The notes: a model not told the origin generated them from the letters alone. Shown: positions 9,948-18,147, counted from the first letter of the stretch. The stretch is 22,258 nt of DNA from an uncultured Alistipes sp. (GCA_900553175.1 USCH01000027.1:1-22258); one strand, 5' to 3'. Numbers and translations are program-made.

Positions 9948-10610
9948 TCACCATTCGATCGGCGTGCGGCCGATGGAGCGGAGGTATTCGTTGGCGCGCG
10001 AGAAGTGGCGGCAGCCGAAGAAGCCGCGGTAGACCGACAGCGGCGAGGGGTGCACGGCCTTGAGGATGCAGTTGCGCTGCGGGTCGGCGATGGCTCCCTT
10101 GCGCTGGGCGTAGCTGCCCCACAGCATGTAGACGATGCCCTCCTTGCGCCGGGCGATGGCCCGCACCACGGCGTCGGTGAAGGTCTCCCAGCCGTGCCCC
10201 GCGTGCGAGGCGGCTTCATGGGCGCGGACCGTCAGCACGGCGTTGAGCAGCAGAACCCCCTGCTCGGCCCAGCGGTCGAGGTTGCCCGTGGGCGGAATGG
10301 GAGCTCCCGTGTCGTCGGCGACCTCCTTGAAGATGTTTTGCAGCGAGGGTGGTTTTAATGAGCCGGCGACCACCGAGAAGCAGAGGCCGTTGGCCTGTCC
10401 GGGACCGTGGTAGGGGTCCTGGCCGATGATGACCACCTTGAGCCGGTCGAAAGGACACTTGTCGAAGGCGCGGAAGATGTTGCTGCCGCGCGGATAGATG
10501 CGCCGCGAGGCGTACTCCTCGCGAACGAAACGCGTCAGCTGCTCGAAGTAGGGTTTTTCGAACTCTTCGGCGAGCAGCTCTTTCCAGTCGGCGGCAATTT
10601 TGACGTCCAT
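9948..10610 (-). CDS. ung: Uracil-DNA glycosylase, family 1
   Basis: The 220-residue enzyme removes uracil from DNA as the first step of base excision repair. Family-1 motifs are complete: the water-activating aspartate D65 in GQDPYHGPGQANG, KPPSLQNIF (86-94), the uracil-binding N123 in LLLNAVLTV, and the catalytic H187 in HPSPLS, which leads into the DNA-intercalating loop. The length is normal for the family. The start is ATG 10610, with a possible -7 box at 10637-10644. It is divergent from the phosphatase gene and convergent with GH97, so it appears monocistronic. Function is secure. Confidence 0.96.
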   Translation of the reverse strand: MDVKIAADWKELLAEEFEKPYFEQLTRFVREEYASRRIYPRGSNIFRAFDKCPFDRLKVVIIGQDPYHGPGQANGLCFSVVAGSLKPPSLQNIFKEVADDTGAPIPPTGNLDRWAEQGVLLLNAVLTVRAHEAASHAGHGWETFTDAVVRAIARRKEGIVYMLWGSYAQRKGAIADPQRNCILKAVHPSPLSVYRGFFGCRHFSRANEYLRSIGRTPIEW

Positions 10611-10636
10611 GGCCTTTTCGGGATTTGATTTCGGGG

Positions 10637-10644
10637 TAAATATA
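10637..10644 (-). promoter_or_regulatory. Possible -7 box for ung
   Basis: Read on the minus strand the bases are TATATTTA, one mismatch from TAnnTTTG, ending 26 bases before the ung ATG. No matching -33 box is seen; its expected position would overlap the phosphatase promoter. Confidence 0.4.
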
Positions 10645-10667
10645 GCGAAAAGTTCGCAGAAACGGAT

Positions 10668-10675
10668 TATCTTTG
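10668..10675 (+). promoter_or_regulatory. -7 box for the alkaline phosphatase gene
   Basis: TATCTTTG is a perfect TAnnTTTG match ending 24 bases before the ATG at 10700. No clear TTTG lies 19 bases upstream. It is back-to-back with the possible ung promoter in an 89-base divergent gap. Confidence 0.65.
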
Positions 10676-10699
10676 TTCCTGTAAATTCCCTTTGAATCC

Positions 10700-11797
10700 A
10701 TGCGAAAGATCATTCTTATCCTTGCAGCCGCTCTGGCGGGCGCCTGCACGGCTCCTCGCGGCGACGGCGAGGTGCGCAACGTCATCTTCATGATCGGCGA
10801 CGGCATGGGGCTGGCCCATGTCTCGATGCTCCAGATCGGCAACGATTTCGCGCCGACCTCGTTCGACCGCGCCGAGGGCGTGGCGCTCATCACCACGCGT
10901 TCGGCCAACAACCGCGTCACCGACTCTTCGGCGGCGGGCACGGCTCTCAGCTCGGGCTACAAGACCGCCAACTCGATGCTCGGAGTCGATACGCTCGGCG
11001 GGGCGCACCCCTCGATGATGGCGCTGGCGACTCGGGCCGGACACCCCGCGGGACTGGTGGTGACCTGCTACCTCCAGCATGCCACGCCGGGAGCCTTCTA
11101 TGCCCATGCCGCCAGCCGGAGCGACACCGAAGGCATCACGCGCGATCTGCTCGACAGCCGGGTCGACGTGCTTATGGGCGGCGGTAGCGAATGGCTCGAT
11201 GCCGCATGCGACGAGGGCGGCACCTATTTCGATGCGTTCCGCAGCCGCGGCTATCGCGTCGCTTCGTCGATCGACGAGGCGGATACGCTTTGTGCGGACA
11301 AGCTGCTGGCAGTCGTCGCTCCGGCCAATCTGCCCCGCGTCGCCGAACGGGGCGACTACCTGCCCCGGGCGACCGCCAAAGCGCTGGCTCTGCTCGACGA
11401 ACGTGCGGCCGCATGCGGCAAGGGTTTTCTGCTCATGGTCGAGGGCTCGCAGATCGACTATGCGGCCCATTCCAACGATGCGGCGTGGCTGCTCGAGGAG
11501 ATGCGCGACTTCGACCGGGCCATGGCCGAGGCGATGGATTTCGCCGACCGCACGCCCGGAACGCTCGTCGTGGTGACGGCCGATCACGAGACGGGCGGTC
11601 TGGCGCTGTGTTCGGGCAACGAGGATTTCACCCTGCCCGAGAGCGGCGTGGAGTGTCGTTTCGGCACCGGCGGCCATTCGGGAACGATGGTTCCGGTCTA
11701 TCTCTACGGCGCGGGTGCCGACCGCATCCGCGGAGTGATGGACAACACCGAACTTTCGCGGCGCATCAGGGAGCTGATGGGGCTGGGAGACGAATGA
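10700..11797 (+). CDS. Alkaline phosphatase family protein, probable lipoprotein
   Basis: The 365-residue protein belongs to the PhoA superfamily of metal-dependent phosphomonoesterases. The metal-binding aspartate is D34 in MIGDGMG. The nucleophile by alignment with E. coli VTDSAAS is S76 in VTDSSAAGTA. HATPGAFYAH, VEGSQIDYAAHSND, TADHETGG and GGHSGTMVP supply the other metal ligands. The N-terminus (MRKIILILAAALAGAC) looks like a lipoprotein signal with C16, although the residue at -3 is Ala instead of Leu, so a normal signal peptide is possible. It probably releases phosphate from organic esters in the periplasm. No pho regulatory gene is nearby. It is shorter than E. coli PhoA but keeps all core motifs. 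I leave the symbol blank because the subfamily is unclear. Confidence 0.9.
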   Translation: MRKIILILAAALAGACTAPRGDGEVRNVIFMIGDGMGLAHVSMLQIGNDFAPTSFDRAEGVALITTRSANNRVTDSSAAGTALSSGYKTANSMLGVDTLGGAHPSMMALATRAGHPAGLVVTCYLQHATPGAFYAHAASRSDTEGITRDLLDSRVDVLMGGGSEWLDAACDEGGTYFDAFRSRGYRVASSIDEADTLCADKLLAVVAPANLPRVAERGDYLPRATAKALALLDERAAACGKGFLLMVEGSQIDYAAHSNDAAWLLEEMRDFDRAMAEAMDFADRTPGTLVVVTADHETGGLALCSGNEDFTLPESGVECRFGTGGHSGTMVPVYLYGAGADRIRGVMDNTELSRRIRELMGLGDE

Positions 11798-11825
11798 CGG
11801 TCGTTGCGGGGCATCCGCTCCCGGA

Positions 11826-11876
11826 AAACGGAACCGCCTCTGCCGGAAAGCGAATCCGGCAGGGGCGGTTCCGTTT
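11826..11876. terminator. Long bidirectional terminator between phosphatase and trmB
   Basis: Arms 11826-11846 and 11856-11876 are complementary over 21 base pairs with a single T.G pair, around a 9-base loop. AAA on one side and TTT on the other make it usable from both strands, fitting the convergent genes. Confidence 0.88.
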
Positions 11877-11914
11877 CTGAACGAAGGTGCGTTCGGGATC
11901 GTCCGCAGTGTCGG

Positions 11915-12661
11915 TCAGCGGTTGCGTTCGGCCTCGTTGTCTTTTTCGAGCTTCTCGTCCTCCTCCCAGTCGAACCAGGGGAATTCGCGCCGGCCCGCCA
12001 GCGAAAAGCGGGTGTAGGTGATCGGGAGGCCCATGCCCAGGAAGCGCTCCTCGTAGGCAGTCTTGACCGACAGCACGTCGTCGGCCGCTCCCGAGCCGTA
12101 GATGTCGGGGTCGGAGGCTTCGCAGCGCAAACCGTAACGGCGGATCGCCTCGGCGGTGTAGCCGTAGAGGTGTTTCGAGTCGGTCTTCAGATGGATCGGG
12201 CCGTCGGGCCGCAGCATCCGGGCGTAGAGTGCCAGATAGCCGGGGGCCGTCAGCCGTTTTTTGGCGCGGCGGCTCTTGAGCTGGGGATCGGGGAAGGTGA
12301 TCCAGATTTCCGAGACCTCTCCTTCGGCGAAAAGCGCTCCGAGGAATTCGATGCGCGTGCGCAGAAAACCCACGTTGGACATCTTCCGCTCGGTGGCGGT
12401 TTTGGCGCCGCGCCACATGCGGGCGCCCTTGATGTCGATGCCGATGAAGTTGCGCGAGGGGTCGCGCTCGGCCAGAGCTACGGTGTATTCGCCCTTGCCG
12501 CAGCCCAGCTCCACGACGATCGGGCGGTCGTTGCGGAAGAAGTCGCGGCCCCAATGCCCTTTGAGCGGATGGTCGGTCCGGAAGATCGTGTCGAACTCGG
12601 GCTGTACGAAACAGTCGAACGTGAGGTTTTCGCGGAATCTGCGGAGTTTGTCCTTGCCCAT
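11915..12661 (-). CDS. trmB: tRNA (guanine-N7-)-methyltransferase TrmB
   Basis: The 248-residue Rossmann-fold enzyme uses S-adenosylmethionine to methylate N7 of G46 in tRNA variable loops. The SAM-binding motif ELGCGKGEYTVALA is near residue 50, and the TrmB signature FPDPQLKSRRAKKRL is near residue 124. The C-terminus after about residue 225 is charged (DEKLEKDNEAERNR) and is probably disordered. The start at 12661 lies one base after the gldH stop, so it is the last gene of the ricT-gldH-trmB operon and probably depends on translational coupling. The identification is confident. It is one of the consumers of the product of metK in this same window, although the two are not co-regulated. 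Confidence 0.95.
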   Translation of the reverse strand: MGKDKLRRFRENLTFDCFVQPEFDTIFRTDHPLKGHWGRDFFRNDRPIVVELGCGKGEYTVALAERDPSRNFIGIDIKGARMWRGAKTATERKMSNVGFLRTRIEFLGALFAEGEVSEIWITFPDPQLKSRRAKKRLTAPGYLALYARMLRPDGPIHLKTDSKHLYGYTAEAIRRYGLRCEASDPDIYGSGAADDVLSVKTAYEERFLGMGLPITYTRFSLAGRREFPWFDWEEDEKLEKDNEAERNR

Positions 12662-12662
12662 G

Positions 12663-13181
12663 TTATCGGTCTCTGTTTTCGAAGTGGATGCCTGCGGCTT
12701 CGACCCCTTCGACGGGGCGGCAGGGCGTGATGACGAAGCGGTAGGTGCCTGCGGCGCCGAGGCGGACGCGGGTGCGGCAGCAGGATGTCGCTTCGCGGCG
12801 TACGGGCGAAGCGGTATGCGCGGCGGAACGATGCCCGCGGCGTTCGGCGGACGCCGAATGTTCGGTGCCCGTGGCGGTGTCGTCCGAGGCGGCGTCCGGA
12901 GTGAACACGAACGTTTCGGCGAACCGGAGCGAGTCGGGCGTGAAAGTCTCCAGACGCAGCGTCAGCGTGTCGTCGCGGAAGCGGTCGTTGCAGCGCAGGA
13001 AGACCGTCATGTCGCGCAGGACGAGCGTGTCGGTGTTGGTGACGGCAACCATGACCGGCGACCGCCACTCCCGGCCGCCGATGTCGGCGGCCGCCGTGAG
13101 GCCGGTGGCCGTACACCCGGATGCGAGTGCCGCTGCGCTCAAGATCGCTCCGCGCAGGATGTCGCCGGCATGCCGTTTCAC
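12663..13181 (-). CDS. gldH: GldH-like lipoprotein
   Basis: The 172-residue protein has a lipoprotein signal ending LASGC (C23). It resembles GldH, a lipoprotein needed for gliding motility in flavobacteria and also found in non-gliding Bacteroidales. Matching parts are NTDTLVLRDMTVFLRCNDRF, TFTPDSLRFAETFVF and the end GTYRFVITPCRPVEGVEAAGI, compared with the usual G.Y.F.I..MR...L.GI ending. Residues about 96-137 form a Ser/Ala/Thr/His/Arg-rich low-complexity insert not expected in GldH. The start is GTG (13181), three bases after the ricT stop. Position between ricT and trmB supports the call. Its function here is unknown, and no other gld gene is present. Confidence 0.6.
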   Translation of the reverse strand: MKRHAGDILRGAILSAAALASGCTATGLTAAADIGGREWRSPVMVAVTNTDTLVLRDMTVFLRCNDRFRDDTLTLRLETFTPDSLRFAETFVFTPDAASDDTATGTEHSASAERRGHRSAAHTASPVRREATSCCRTRVRLGAAGTYRFVITPCRPVEGVEAAGIHFENRDR

Positions 13182-13184
13182 GGA

Positions 13185-14798
13185 TTATCCGTTTTCGCGT
13201 CCGCTTTCGCCGCTGCGGCGGTTATCGGCGTTGCCTGCGCTCTCCTTTTTGCCGGCATTGTCTGCGCCGCCTGCGCTGTTTCTTCTGCCGGTTTTGTCGC
13301 CGGTGTTGCCGCCGCGCGGGCGGTTCTCGTCCGCATTCGCTCCGCCGGCGGGACGCTCGCCGCCCGCCCGGCGGTTCCGGCTGCGGCCCTGACGGCTGCG
13401 GCTGCGGTCGCTGTCGCGCCGTTCGCTGCGCGGTTTGTCCGCTGCGGCCTGCTCCTGACGCGGTGCTTCGCTGTGCGTCTGGCCGGCGGTCTCCCTGTTG
13501 CGCGTCTCTCCGTCGCGGGACCTGCCCTTGCGGTTCCGGTTGCCGCTCCCGTCGGGGCGCGGCCGGTCGTCGCTCTGGCCGGAGGGGCGGTTTCCGCCCG
13601 GCTCCTGGCGGCTGTCGCCCTCGGCCGGCTGCCGGGTCTCGCGGGCCCGGTCGCCCCGGTTGTTGCGTCCGCTCCGTCTGCGCCGTTTGGTTTTGTCGAA
13701 ACGCGTGATGCTGTCCTCTTCGGAACCGGAGCGGTAGGCCGGCTCCTCCGCGGCGGTTACGGGTTCGTCGTCGGAGCGCAGCCGTTCGACCGGCTGTCCG
13801 GCCCGGTTCTGCACCATGATCTCCTTGACCCGCTCCACCGAAATGGTGGTGACGTTGGCCATCGTCTCTTTCGACGAAGAGAAGGTCATCGTCCCGGCCA
13901 GGATGTCGCTCTTGACGAGGAACCATTGTCCCTCGGCGGTCTCGAGCGGCTCGCGCAGCCGCGGGAACTCCTTGCGGGCCTCGACGTAGGTGTCGTACTC
14001 GTACATCATGCAGCACTTGAGCTTCGAGCACTGTCCGGCCAGCTTCTGCGGGTTGAGCGACAGGTCCTGCACCCGCGCGGCACCGGTGGTGACGCTCGAA
14101 AAGCTCGAAATCCACGAAGCGCAGCACAGCTCGCGGCCGCAGGCACCCAGTCCGCCGATGCGCCCCGCCTCCTGGCGGGCGCCGATCTGCTTCATCTCGA
14201 TGCGGATGTGGAACCGTTCGGCGAACACCTTGATCAGCTCGCGGAAGTCGACGCGCTCGTCGGCGATGTAGTAGAAGATGGCCTTGATCTTGTCGCCCTG
14301 GTACTCCACGTCGCCGATCTTCATGTTCAGCCCCATGTCGGCGGCGATCTGCCGGGCGGCGATCATCGTCTCGTGCTCCAGCGCGATGGCCTCCTGCCAG
14401 CGTTCGATGTCGTAGGGCTTGGCCTTGCGGTAAATCTTCTTGAACTCGCCGTTGAAGGGGTTGAAGCCCGTGCGGCGCATCTGACGGGCCACCAGGTCGC
14501 CCGTCAGCGAGATGATGCCGATGTCGTGGCCGGGCGAGGCCTCGACGGCCACGATGTCGCCCTTTTTCAGGTCGAGACCGTTGACGTTCTGGTAGAAAGC
14601 GCGGCGCGTGTTCTTGAAGCGCACTTCGAAGATGTCGGTGGGGATATTCTCGGGATAATCGGCCAGCCAGTCGGTTTCGTGCAGTTTGAAGCATCCGTCG
14701 CACGGACGTGCTTCGATTTCGGTCCCGCACTCGCCGAAAGAGCAGCCGCGGCCGATTTCGGGTTTGAAGGTGCAGGTATGCGGTTTGTCGGATTCCAT
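13185..14798 (-). CDS. ricT: PSP1-domain protein RicT (YaaT) with long disordered tail
   Basis: The 537-residue protein has a PSP1 core (about 50-330) like B. subtilis RicT/YaaT, which acts in the Fe-S-containing Ric complex that aids RNase Y mRNA processing. Core cysteines form two matching motifs: CGRELCC (C220, C225, C226) and CSKLKCC (C257, C262, C263). Five more lie at the N-terminus (C9, C19, C24, C33, C36), spaced like a metal or cluster site. From about residue 345 to the end the sequence is low-complexity, rich in Arg, Gly, Asn, Ser, Asp and Glu, and probably disordered; RNA binding is a guess. No ricA/ricF partner is in the window. The gene heads the ricT-gldH-trmB operon. Confidence 0.85.
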   Translation of the reverse strand: MESDKPHTCTFKPEIGRGCSFGECGTEIEARPCDGCFKLHETDWLADYPENIPTDIFEVRFKNTRRAFYQNVNGLDLKKGDIVAVEASPGHDIGIISLTGDLVARQMRRTGFNPFNGEFKKIYRKAKPYDIERWQEAIALEHETMIAARQIAADMGLNMKIGDVEYQGDKIKAIFYYIADERVDFRELIKVFAERFHIRIEMKQIGARQEAGRIGGLGACGRELCCASWISSFSSVTTGAARVQDLSLNPQKLAGQCSKLKCCMMYEYDTYVEARKEFPRLREPLETAEGQWFLVKSDILAGTMTFSSSKETMANVTTISVERVKEIMVQNRAGQPVERLRSDDEPVTAAEEPAYRSGSEEDSITRFDKTKRRRRSGRNNRGDRARETRQPAEGDSRQEPGGNRPSGQSDDRPRPDGSGNRNRKGRSRDGETRNRETAGQTHSEAPRQEQAAADKPRSERRDSDRSRSRQGRSRNRRAGGERPAGGANADENRPRGGNTGDKTGRRNSAGGADNAGKKESAGNADNRRSGESGRENG

Positions 14799-14814
14799 GA
14801 CGGTATATTTTGCG

Positions 14815-14822
14815 TAAAAGTA
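14815..14822 (-). promoter_or_regulatory. -7 box for the ricT operon
   Basis: On the minus strand TACTTTTA is one base off TAnnTTTG, ending 16 bases before the ricT ATG. TTTC (14842-14845), one base off TTTG, lies upstream with exactly 19 bases between, the same spacing as at metK. Confidence 0.5.
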
Positions 14823-14853
14823 CGGAAAAAAAGTGAAATTTGAAAGTCCGGCC

Positions 14854-14876
14854 GCCGAAACCGGCTCCGTTTCGGC
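14854..14876 (-). terminator. Possible terminator of MATE transporter 1
   Basis: GCCGAAAC (14854-14861) pairs with GTTTCGGC (14869-14876) over a 7-base loop, 10 bases after the MATE stop on the minus strand. The T-rich stretch follows only some 20 bases later, so efficiency is uncertain. Confidence 0.45.
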
Positions 14877-14886
14877 CGCGGCGCTC

Positions 14887-16239
14887 CTATCCGATTCTGC
14901 GGACGCTTCTGCGGATGCGGACGATCATGAGCGCCGCGGCGGCCGACAGGCCGAACAAATAGCTGAAGAACAGTCCGGAAGGCCCCATGCCGAGCGTGAA
15001 TCCGAAGAGGTAGCCCACGGGAATGTTGATGAGCCAGTACGAGACGAAGGCGATGGGCATGATGATCTTCACGTCCTGGATGCCGCGCAGGATGCCGACC
15101 GAGATGTTCTGCACGCCGTCGGAGAGCTGGTAGAGCGCCACGAAGACGAGCAGCTGCGAGGTGATGGCGATCACTTCGGCGTTCGAGGTGAAGAGCGCCG
15201 GAATCCGGTTCCGCAGAGCGATGAAGACCAGGGCCGCGAACGCGTTCCAGGCCAGAACCAGATGGTACGATGCCTTGGCCGCGAGCGAGAGCTCTGCGGT
15301 GTTGCGGGCTCCGTAGCAGTGGGAGATGCGGATCGTGGTGGCCGCTCCGATCGACGTGACGATCATGAAGGCGCAGTTGCCGAGCGTGATGGCGATCTGG
15401 TTGGCTCCGATGGCCTGGGTGCCGAACCAGCCCATCATGATGCTCGTGCCCACGAAGGCCGACGATTCGAGAAACATCTGCGAGGAGATGGGCAGCCCCA
15501 TGCGCAGCAGCTGAGCGACGACCGGCCGCGACAGCGTGCCGAGCGAGAATCCGGAGAGGTAGCGGCGGTAGCGGCGCCGGCTGACGAAATAGGCGATCAT
15601 GACGACCGGGGCGATCGTCCGTGCCAGCAGGGTGCCCAGACCCGCCCCTTCGGCACCCATTTCGGGGAATCCGTAGCGGCCGTAGATGAAGACCCAGTTG
15701 AAGGCGATGTTGGCCAGGTTGGCGATGATCGTCACGTAGAGCTCGGCGCGCGTGTTGCCCACGCCTTCGAGAAACTGCTTGAAGGCGAAGAAGAGCATGA
15801 TGGGCGGCAGGCTCAGGAGCAGCATCCGGTAGTAGGGGATCGAGGCCCGGACCACTTCGGCCGGCTGCCCCAGATGGTAGAGCAGCGGAACGGAGAGCCA
15901 TTGGATCAGTGACATGGCCGCGCCCAGAAGCGTGTAGAAGACCACGGCATTGTGCAGCAGAACCGACGAGCGGCGGTGCTGGCCGCGCACGAACAGCTCG
16001 CCCACGAGCGGGGTGAGGCCCAGCGCGATGCCGGCCGAGGCGATGAAGAAGATGAACGAGATGGAGCCGCCGAACGACACGGAGGCCAGCGGCAGCGGAT
16101 CGTCGCCGCCGTAACGGCCCACCATCAGGTTGTCGGCCACCTGCGTGAGAATCTGCCCCAGCTGGGTGAGCACGACGGGCAGCGCCAGACGGAGGTTCGC
16201 GCGGTATTGCTCTCTGTATTTGCCGAAATCGTAAGACAT
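14887..16239 (-). CDS. MATE family efflux transporter 1
   Basis: The 450-residue integral inner-membrane protein has about 12 predicted membrane segments in two similar halves, as in MATE multidrug/Na+ or H+ antiporters. The N-terminal half contains NLRLALPVVLTQLGQILTQ and a VADNLMVG segment typical of NorM-like members. The second half starts around GLPISSQMFLESSAF. Substrates cannot be told from sequence. I chose ATG 16239 over an in-frame TTG at 16248 because the TTG lies inside a perfect -7 box (16246-16253). The transcript should then begin at or within a few bases of the ATG. It is separated from aspS by a strong terminator, so it is transcribed independently. Confidence 0.9.
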   Translation of the reverse strand: MSYDFGKYREQYRANLRLALPVVLTQLGQILTQVADNLMVGRYGGDDPLPLASVSFGGSISFIFFIASAGIALGLTPLVGELFVRGQHRRSSVLLHNAVVFYTLLGAAMSLIQWLSVPLLYHLGQPAEVVRASIPYYRMLLLSLPPIMLFFAFKQFLEGVGNTRAELYVTIIANLANIAFNWVFIYGRYGFPEMGAEGAGLGTLLARTIAPVVMIAYFVSRRRYRRYLSGFSLGTLSRPVVAQLLRMGLPISSQMFLESSAFVGTSIMMGWFGTQAIGANQIAITLGNCAFMIVTSIGAATTIRISHCYGARNTAELSLAAKASYHLVLAWNAFAALVFIALRNRIPALFTSNAEVIAITSQLLVFVALYQLSDGVQNISVGILRGIQDVKIIMPIAFVSYWLINIPVGYLFGFTLGMGPSGLFFSYLFGLSAAAALMIVRIRRSVRRIG

Positions 16240-16245
16240 AGGCCG

Positions 16246-16253
16246 CAAAGGTA
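16246..16253 (-). promoter_or_regulatory. -7 box of MATE transporter 1, almost touching the start codon
   Basis: TACCTTTG on the minus strand is a perfect TAnnTTTG match. TTGG (16273-16276) stands in the -33 position with 19 bases between. Only six bases separate the box from the ATG, suggesting a leaderless or nearly leaderless mRNA. Confidence 0.65.
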
Positions 16254-16298
16254 CGACTTTGTGCGGGAATTACCAATCGAGCCGGAGCGATTCGCACG

Positions 16299-16326
16299 AA
16301 AAAGGGGTGCTGCGGCAGCACCCCTT
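16299..16326 (-). terminator. Strong intrinsic terminator of aspS
   Basis: On the minus strand AAGGGGTGCTG pairs with CAGCACCCCTT over a 3-base loop, followed by five T residues in all (16299-16303). It begins 22 bases after the aspS stop. Confidence 0.92.
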
Positions 16327-16347
16327 GCGGATCGATGGAACTCCGGC

Positions 16348-18105
16348 TTACTCCTCCGCCTTGCGCAGATCGAGGCAGAGTTCGTCGAGCTGCGTCTGGT
16401 CGACATAGCCCGGAGCGTCGAGCATGACGTCGCGGCCTGCGTTGTTCTTCGGGAAGGCGATGTAGTCGCGGATCGATTCCGAGCCGCCGAAGAGCGAGCA
16501 CAGACGGTCGAAGCCGAAAGCCAGGCCGCCGTGAGGAGGCGCGCCGAACTTGAAGGCGTTCATCAGGAAGCCGAACTGCTCCTGCGCCTTCTCGGGCGTG
16601 AAGCCCAGACACTTGAAGATCGCGGCCTGCAGCTTGGCGTCGTGGATGCGGATCGAGCCGCCGCCGATTTCGGTGCCGTTGCAGACGAAGTCGTAGGCGT
16701 TGGCCCTCACGCGGCCCGGGTCGCTCTCCAGGTATTGAATGTCTTCGGGTTTGGGCGAAGTGAAAGGGTGGTGCATGGCGTAGAAGCGCTGCGTTTCGTC
16801 GTCCCATTCGAACATCGGGAAGTCGACGACCCACAGCGGCGCGAATTTTTTCGGGTCGCGCAGCCCCAGCTGCTGGGCCACCTCCAGGCGCAGGGCGCAC
16901 AACTGCGTGAGCGCCTTGAACTTCTTGCCGCAGAGGATGAAGACCATGTCGCCGGCCTTGGCGCCGCAGCGCTCGGCCAGGGCGCGCACCTCGTCGGGGG
17001 TGTAGAATTTGTCGACCGACGACTTCACGCCGGCCTCCTCGACACGGATCCAGATGAGCCCCTTGGCGCCCACCTGCGGCCGTTTGACGAACTCCGTGAG
17101 TGCGTCGATCTGCTTGCGCGTGTAGACGGCGCAGCCCGGCGCGGCGAATCCGGTGACGTACTCGGCATCGTCGAAGACGCTGAATCCGTGTCCTTTGGCC
17201 AGATCGGTGAGGTCCGAGAACTCCATGCCGAAGCGCAGGTCGGGCTTGTCCGAACCGTACTTCTCCATCGCCTCGATCCACGGCATGCGTTGCAGCGGCT
17301 CCGTGAACTCGATGCCCATGACGGTGCGGAACATGTGCTTGGCCCAGCGCTCGAAGACTTCGAGGATGTCCTCCTGCTCGACGAACGACATTTCGCAGTC
17401 GATCTGCGTGAACTCGGGCTGGCGGTCGGCCCGGAGATCCTCGTCGCGGAAGCAGCGCACGATCTGGAAGTAGCGGTCGTAGCCGGCCACCATCAGCAGC
17501 TGCTTGAGGGTCTGCGGCGACTGGGGCAGAGCGTAGAACTGGTTGGGGTTCATGCGGCTCGGAACGATGAAGTCGCGCGCACCCTCGGGCGTCGAGCCGA
17601 CCAGATAGGGCGTCTCGATTTCGAGGAATCCCTCGCTGTCGAGGAATCGGCGGATCTCCTGCGCCATCTTGTGGCGCAGGATCATGTTGCGCTGCAGGGG
17701 CGGACGCCGCAGGTCGAGGTAGCGGTATTTCATCCGGAGGTCGTCGCCGCCGTCGGACTGCTCCTCGATGGTGAACGGGGGCGTCTGCGCTTTATTGAGA
17801 ATCCGGATGCTTTGTGCCCAGACCTCGATGTCGCCCGTCGGCATCTTGGGGTTTTTCGATTGGCGTTCGGCAACTAAACCGGTTACTTGGATGACCCATT
17901 CGCGGCCCACACTTGCAGCCAGCTCCAGAATTTCCTTTTGAGTAGAGTCTTCATCCGCTACGATCTGCGTCAGTCCGTAGCGGTCCCGCAGGTCGATGAA
18001 GGTCATGGCGCCGAGGTTTCGCACTTTCTGCACCCACCCGGCCAGGGTGACGGTCTCTCCCGCATTTTCGGCCCGCAAGGCGCCGCACGTATGGGTTCTG
18101 TACAT
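16348..18105 (-). CDS. aspS: Aspartate--tRNA ligase
   Basis: The 585-residue class II synthetase charges tRNA-Asp. It has an N-terminal OB-fold anticodon-binding domain (about 1-105, including VTLAGWVQKVRNLGAMTFI). Class II motif 1 is around EIETPYLVGSTPEGARDF, and motif 2 is FRDEDLRADRQPEFTQID. A bacterial GAD insert follows (about 285-420), and motif 3 is GLAFGFDRL near the end. The start is ATG 18105, which gives the canonical MYRTHTCG beginning. A longer in-frame extension reaches 18150 but would overlap the perfect -7 box at 18148-18155. It has its own promoter yet follows prfB with no visible terminator, so some read-through from the upstream operon is likely. Confidence 0.97.
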   Translation of the reverse strand: MYRTHTCGALRAENAGETVTLAGWVQKVRNLGAMTFIDLRDRYGLTQIVADEDSTQKEILELAASVGREWVIQVTGLVAERQSKNPKMPTGDIEVWAQSIRILNKAQTPPFTIEEQSDGGDDLRMKYRYLDLRRPPLQRNMILRHKMAQEIRRFLDSEGFLEIETPYLVGSTPEGARDFIVPSRMNPNQFYALPQSPQTLKQLLMVAGYDRYFQIVRCFRDEDLRADRQPEFTQIDCEMSFVEQEDILEVFERWAKHMFRTVMGIEFTEPLQRMPWIEAMEKYGSDKPDLRFGMEFSDLTDLAKGHGFSVFDDAEYVTGFAAPGCAVYTRKQIDALTEFVKRPQVGAKGLIWIRVEEAGVKSSVDKFYTPDEVRALAERCGAKAGDMVFILCGKKFKALTQLCALRLEVAQQLGLRDPKKFAPLWVVDFPMFEWDDETQRFYAMHHPFTSPKPEDIQYLESDPGRVRANAYDFVCNGTEIGGGSIRIHDAKLQAAIFKCLGFTPEKAQEQFGFLMNAFKFGAPPHGGLAFGFDRLCSLFGGSESIRDYIAFPKNNAGRDVMLDAPGYVDQTQLDELCLDLRKAEE

Positions 18106-18147
18106 GGGAAAAGTTATGTTTTTTGTTCGTTTCGTTCGTATGTCGGA

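Noticed and set aside
12261..14843. An 860-codon plus-strand open frame opposite ricT, gldH and trmB
   Set aside because: Its translation is compositionally odd, with long Ala/Val/Arg runs and no domain. It lies antisense to three genes with clear family motifs and tight operon spacing. Long antisense frames are expected at this GC content.
14567..17281. A 904-codon minus-strand frame spanning ricT, MATE 1 and aspS
   Set aside because: It runs out of frame through three real genes and their terminators and has no motif of its own.
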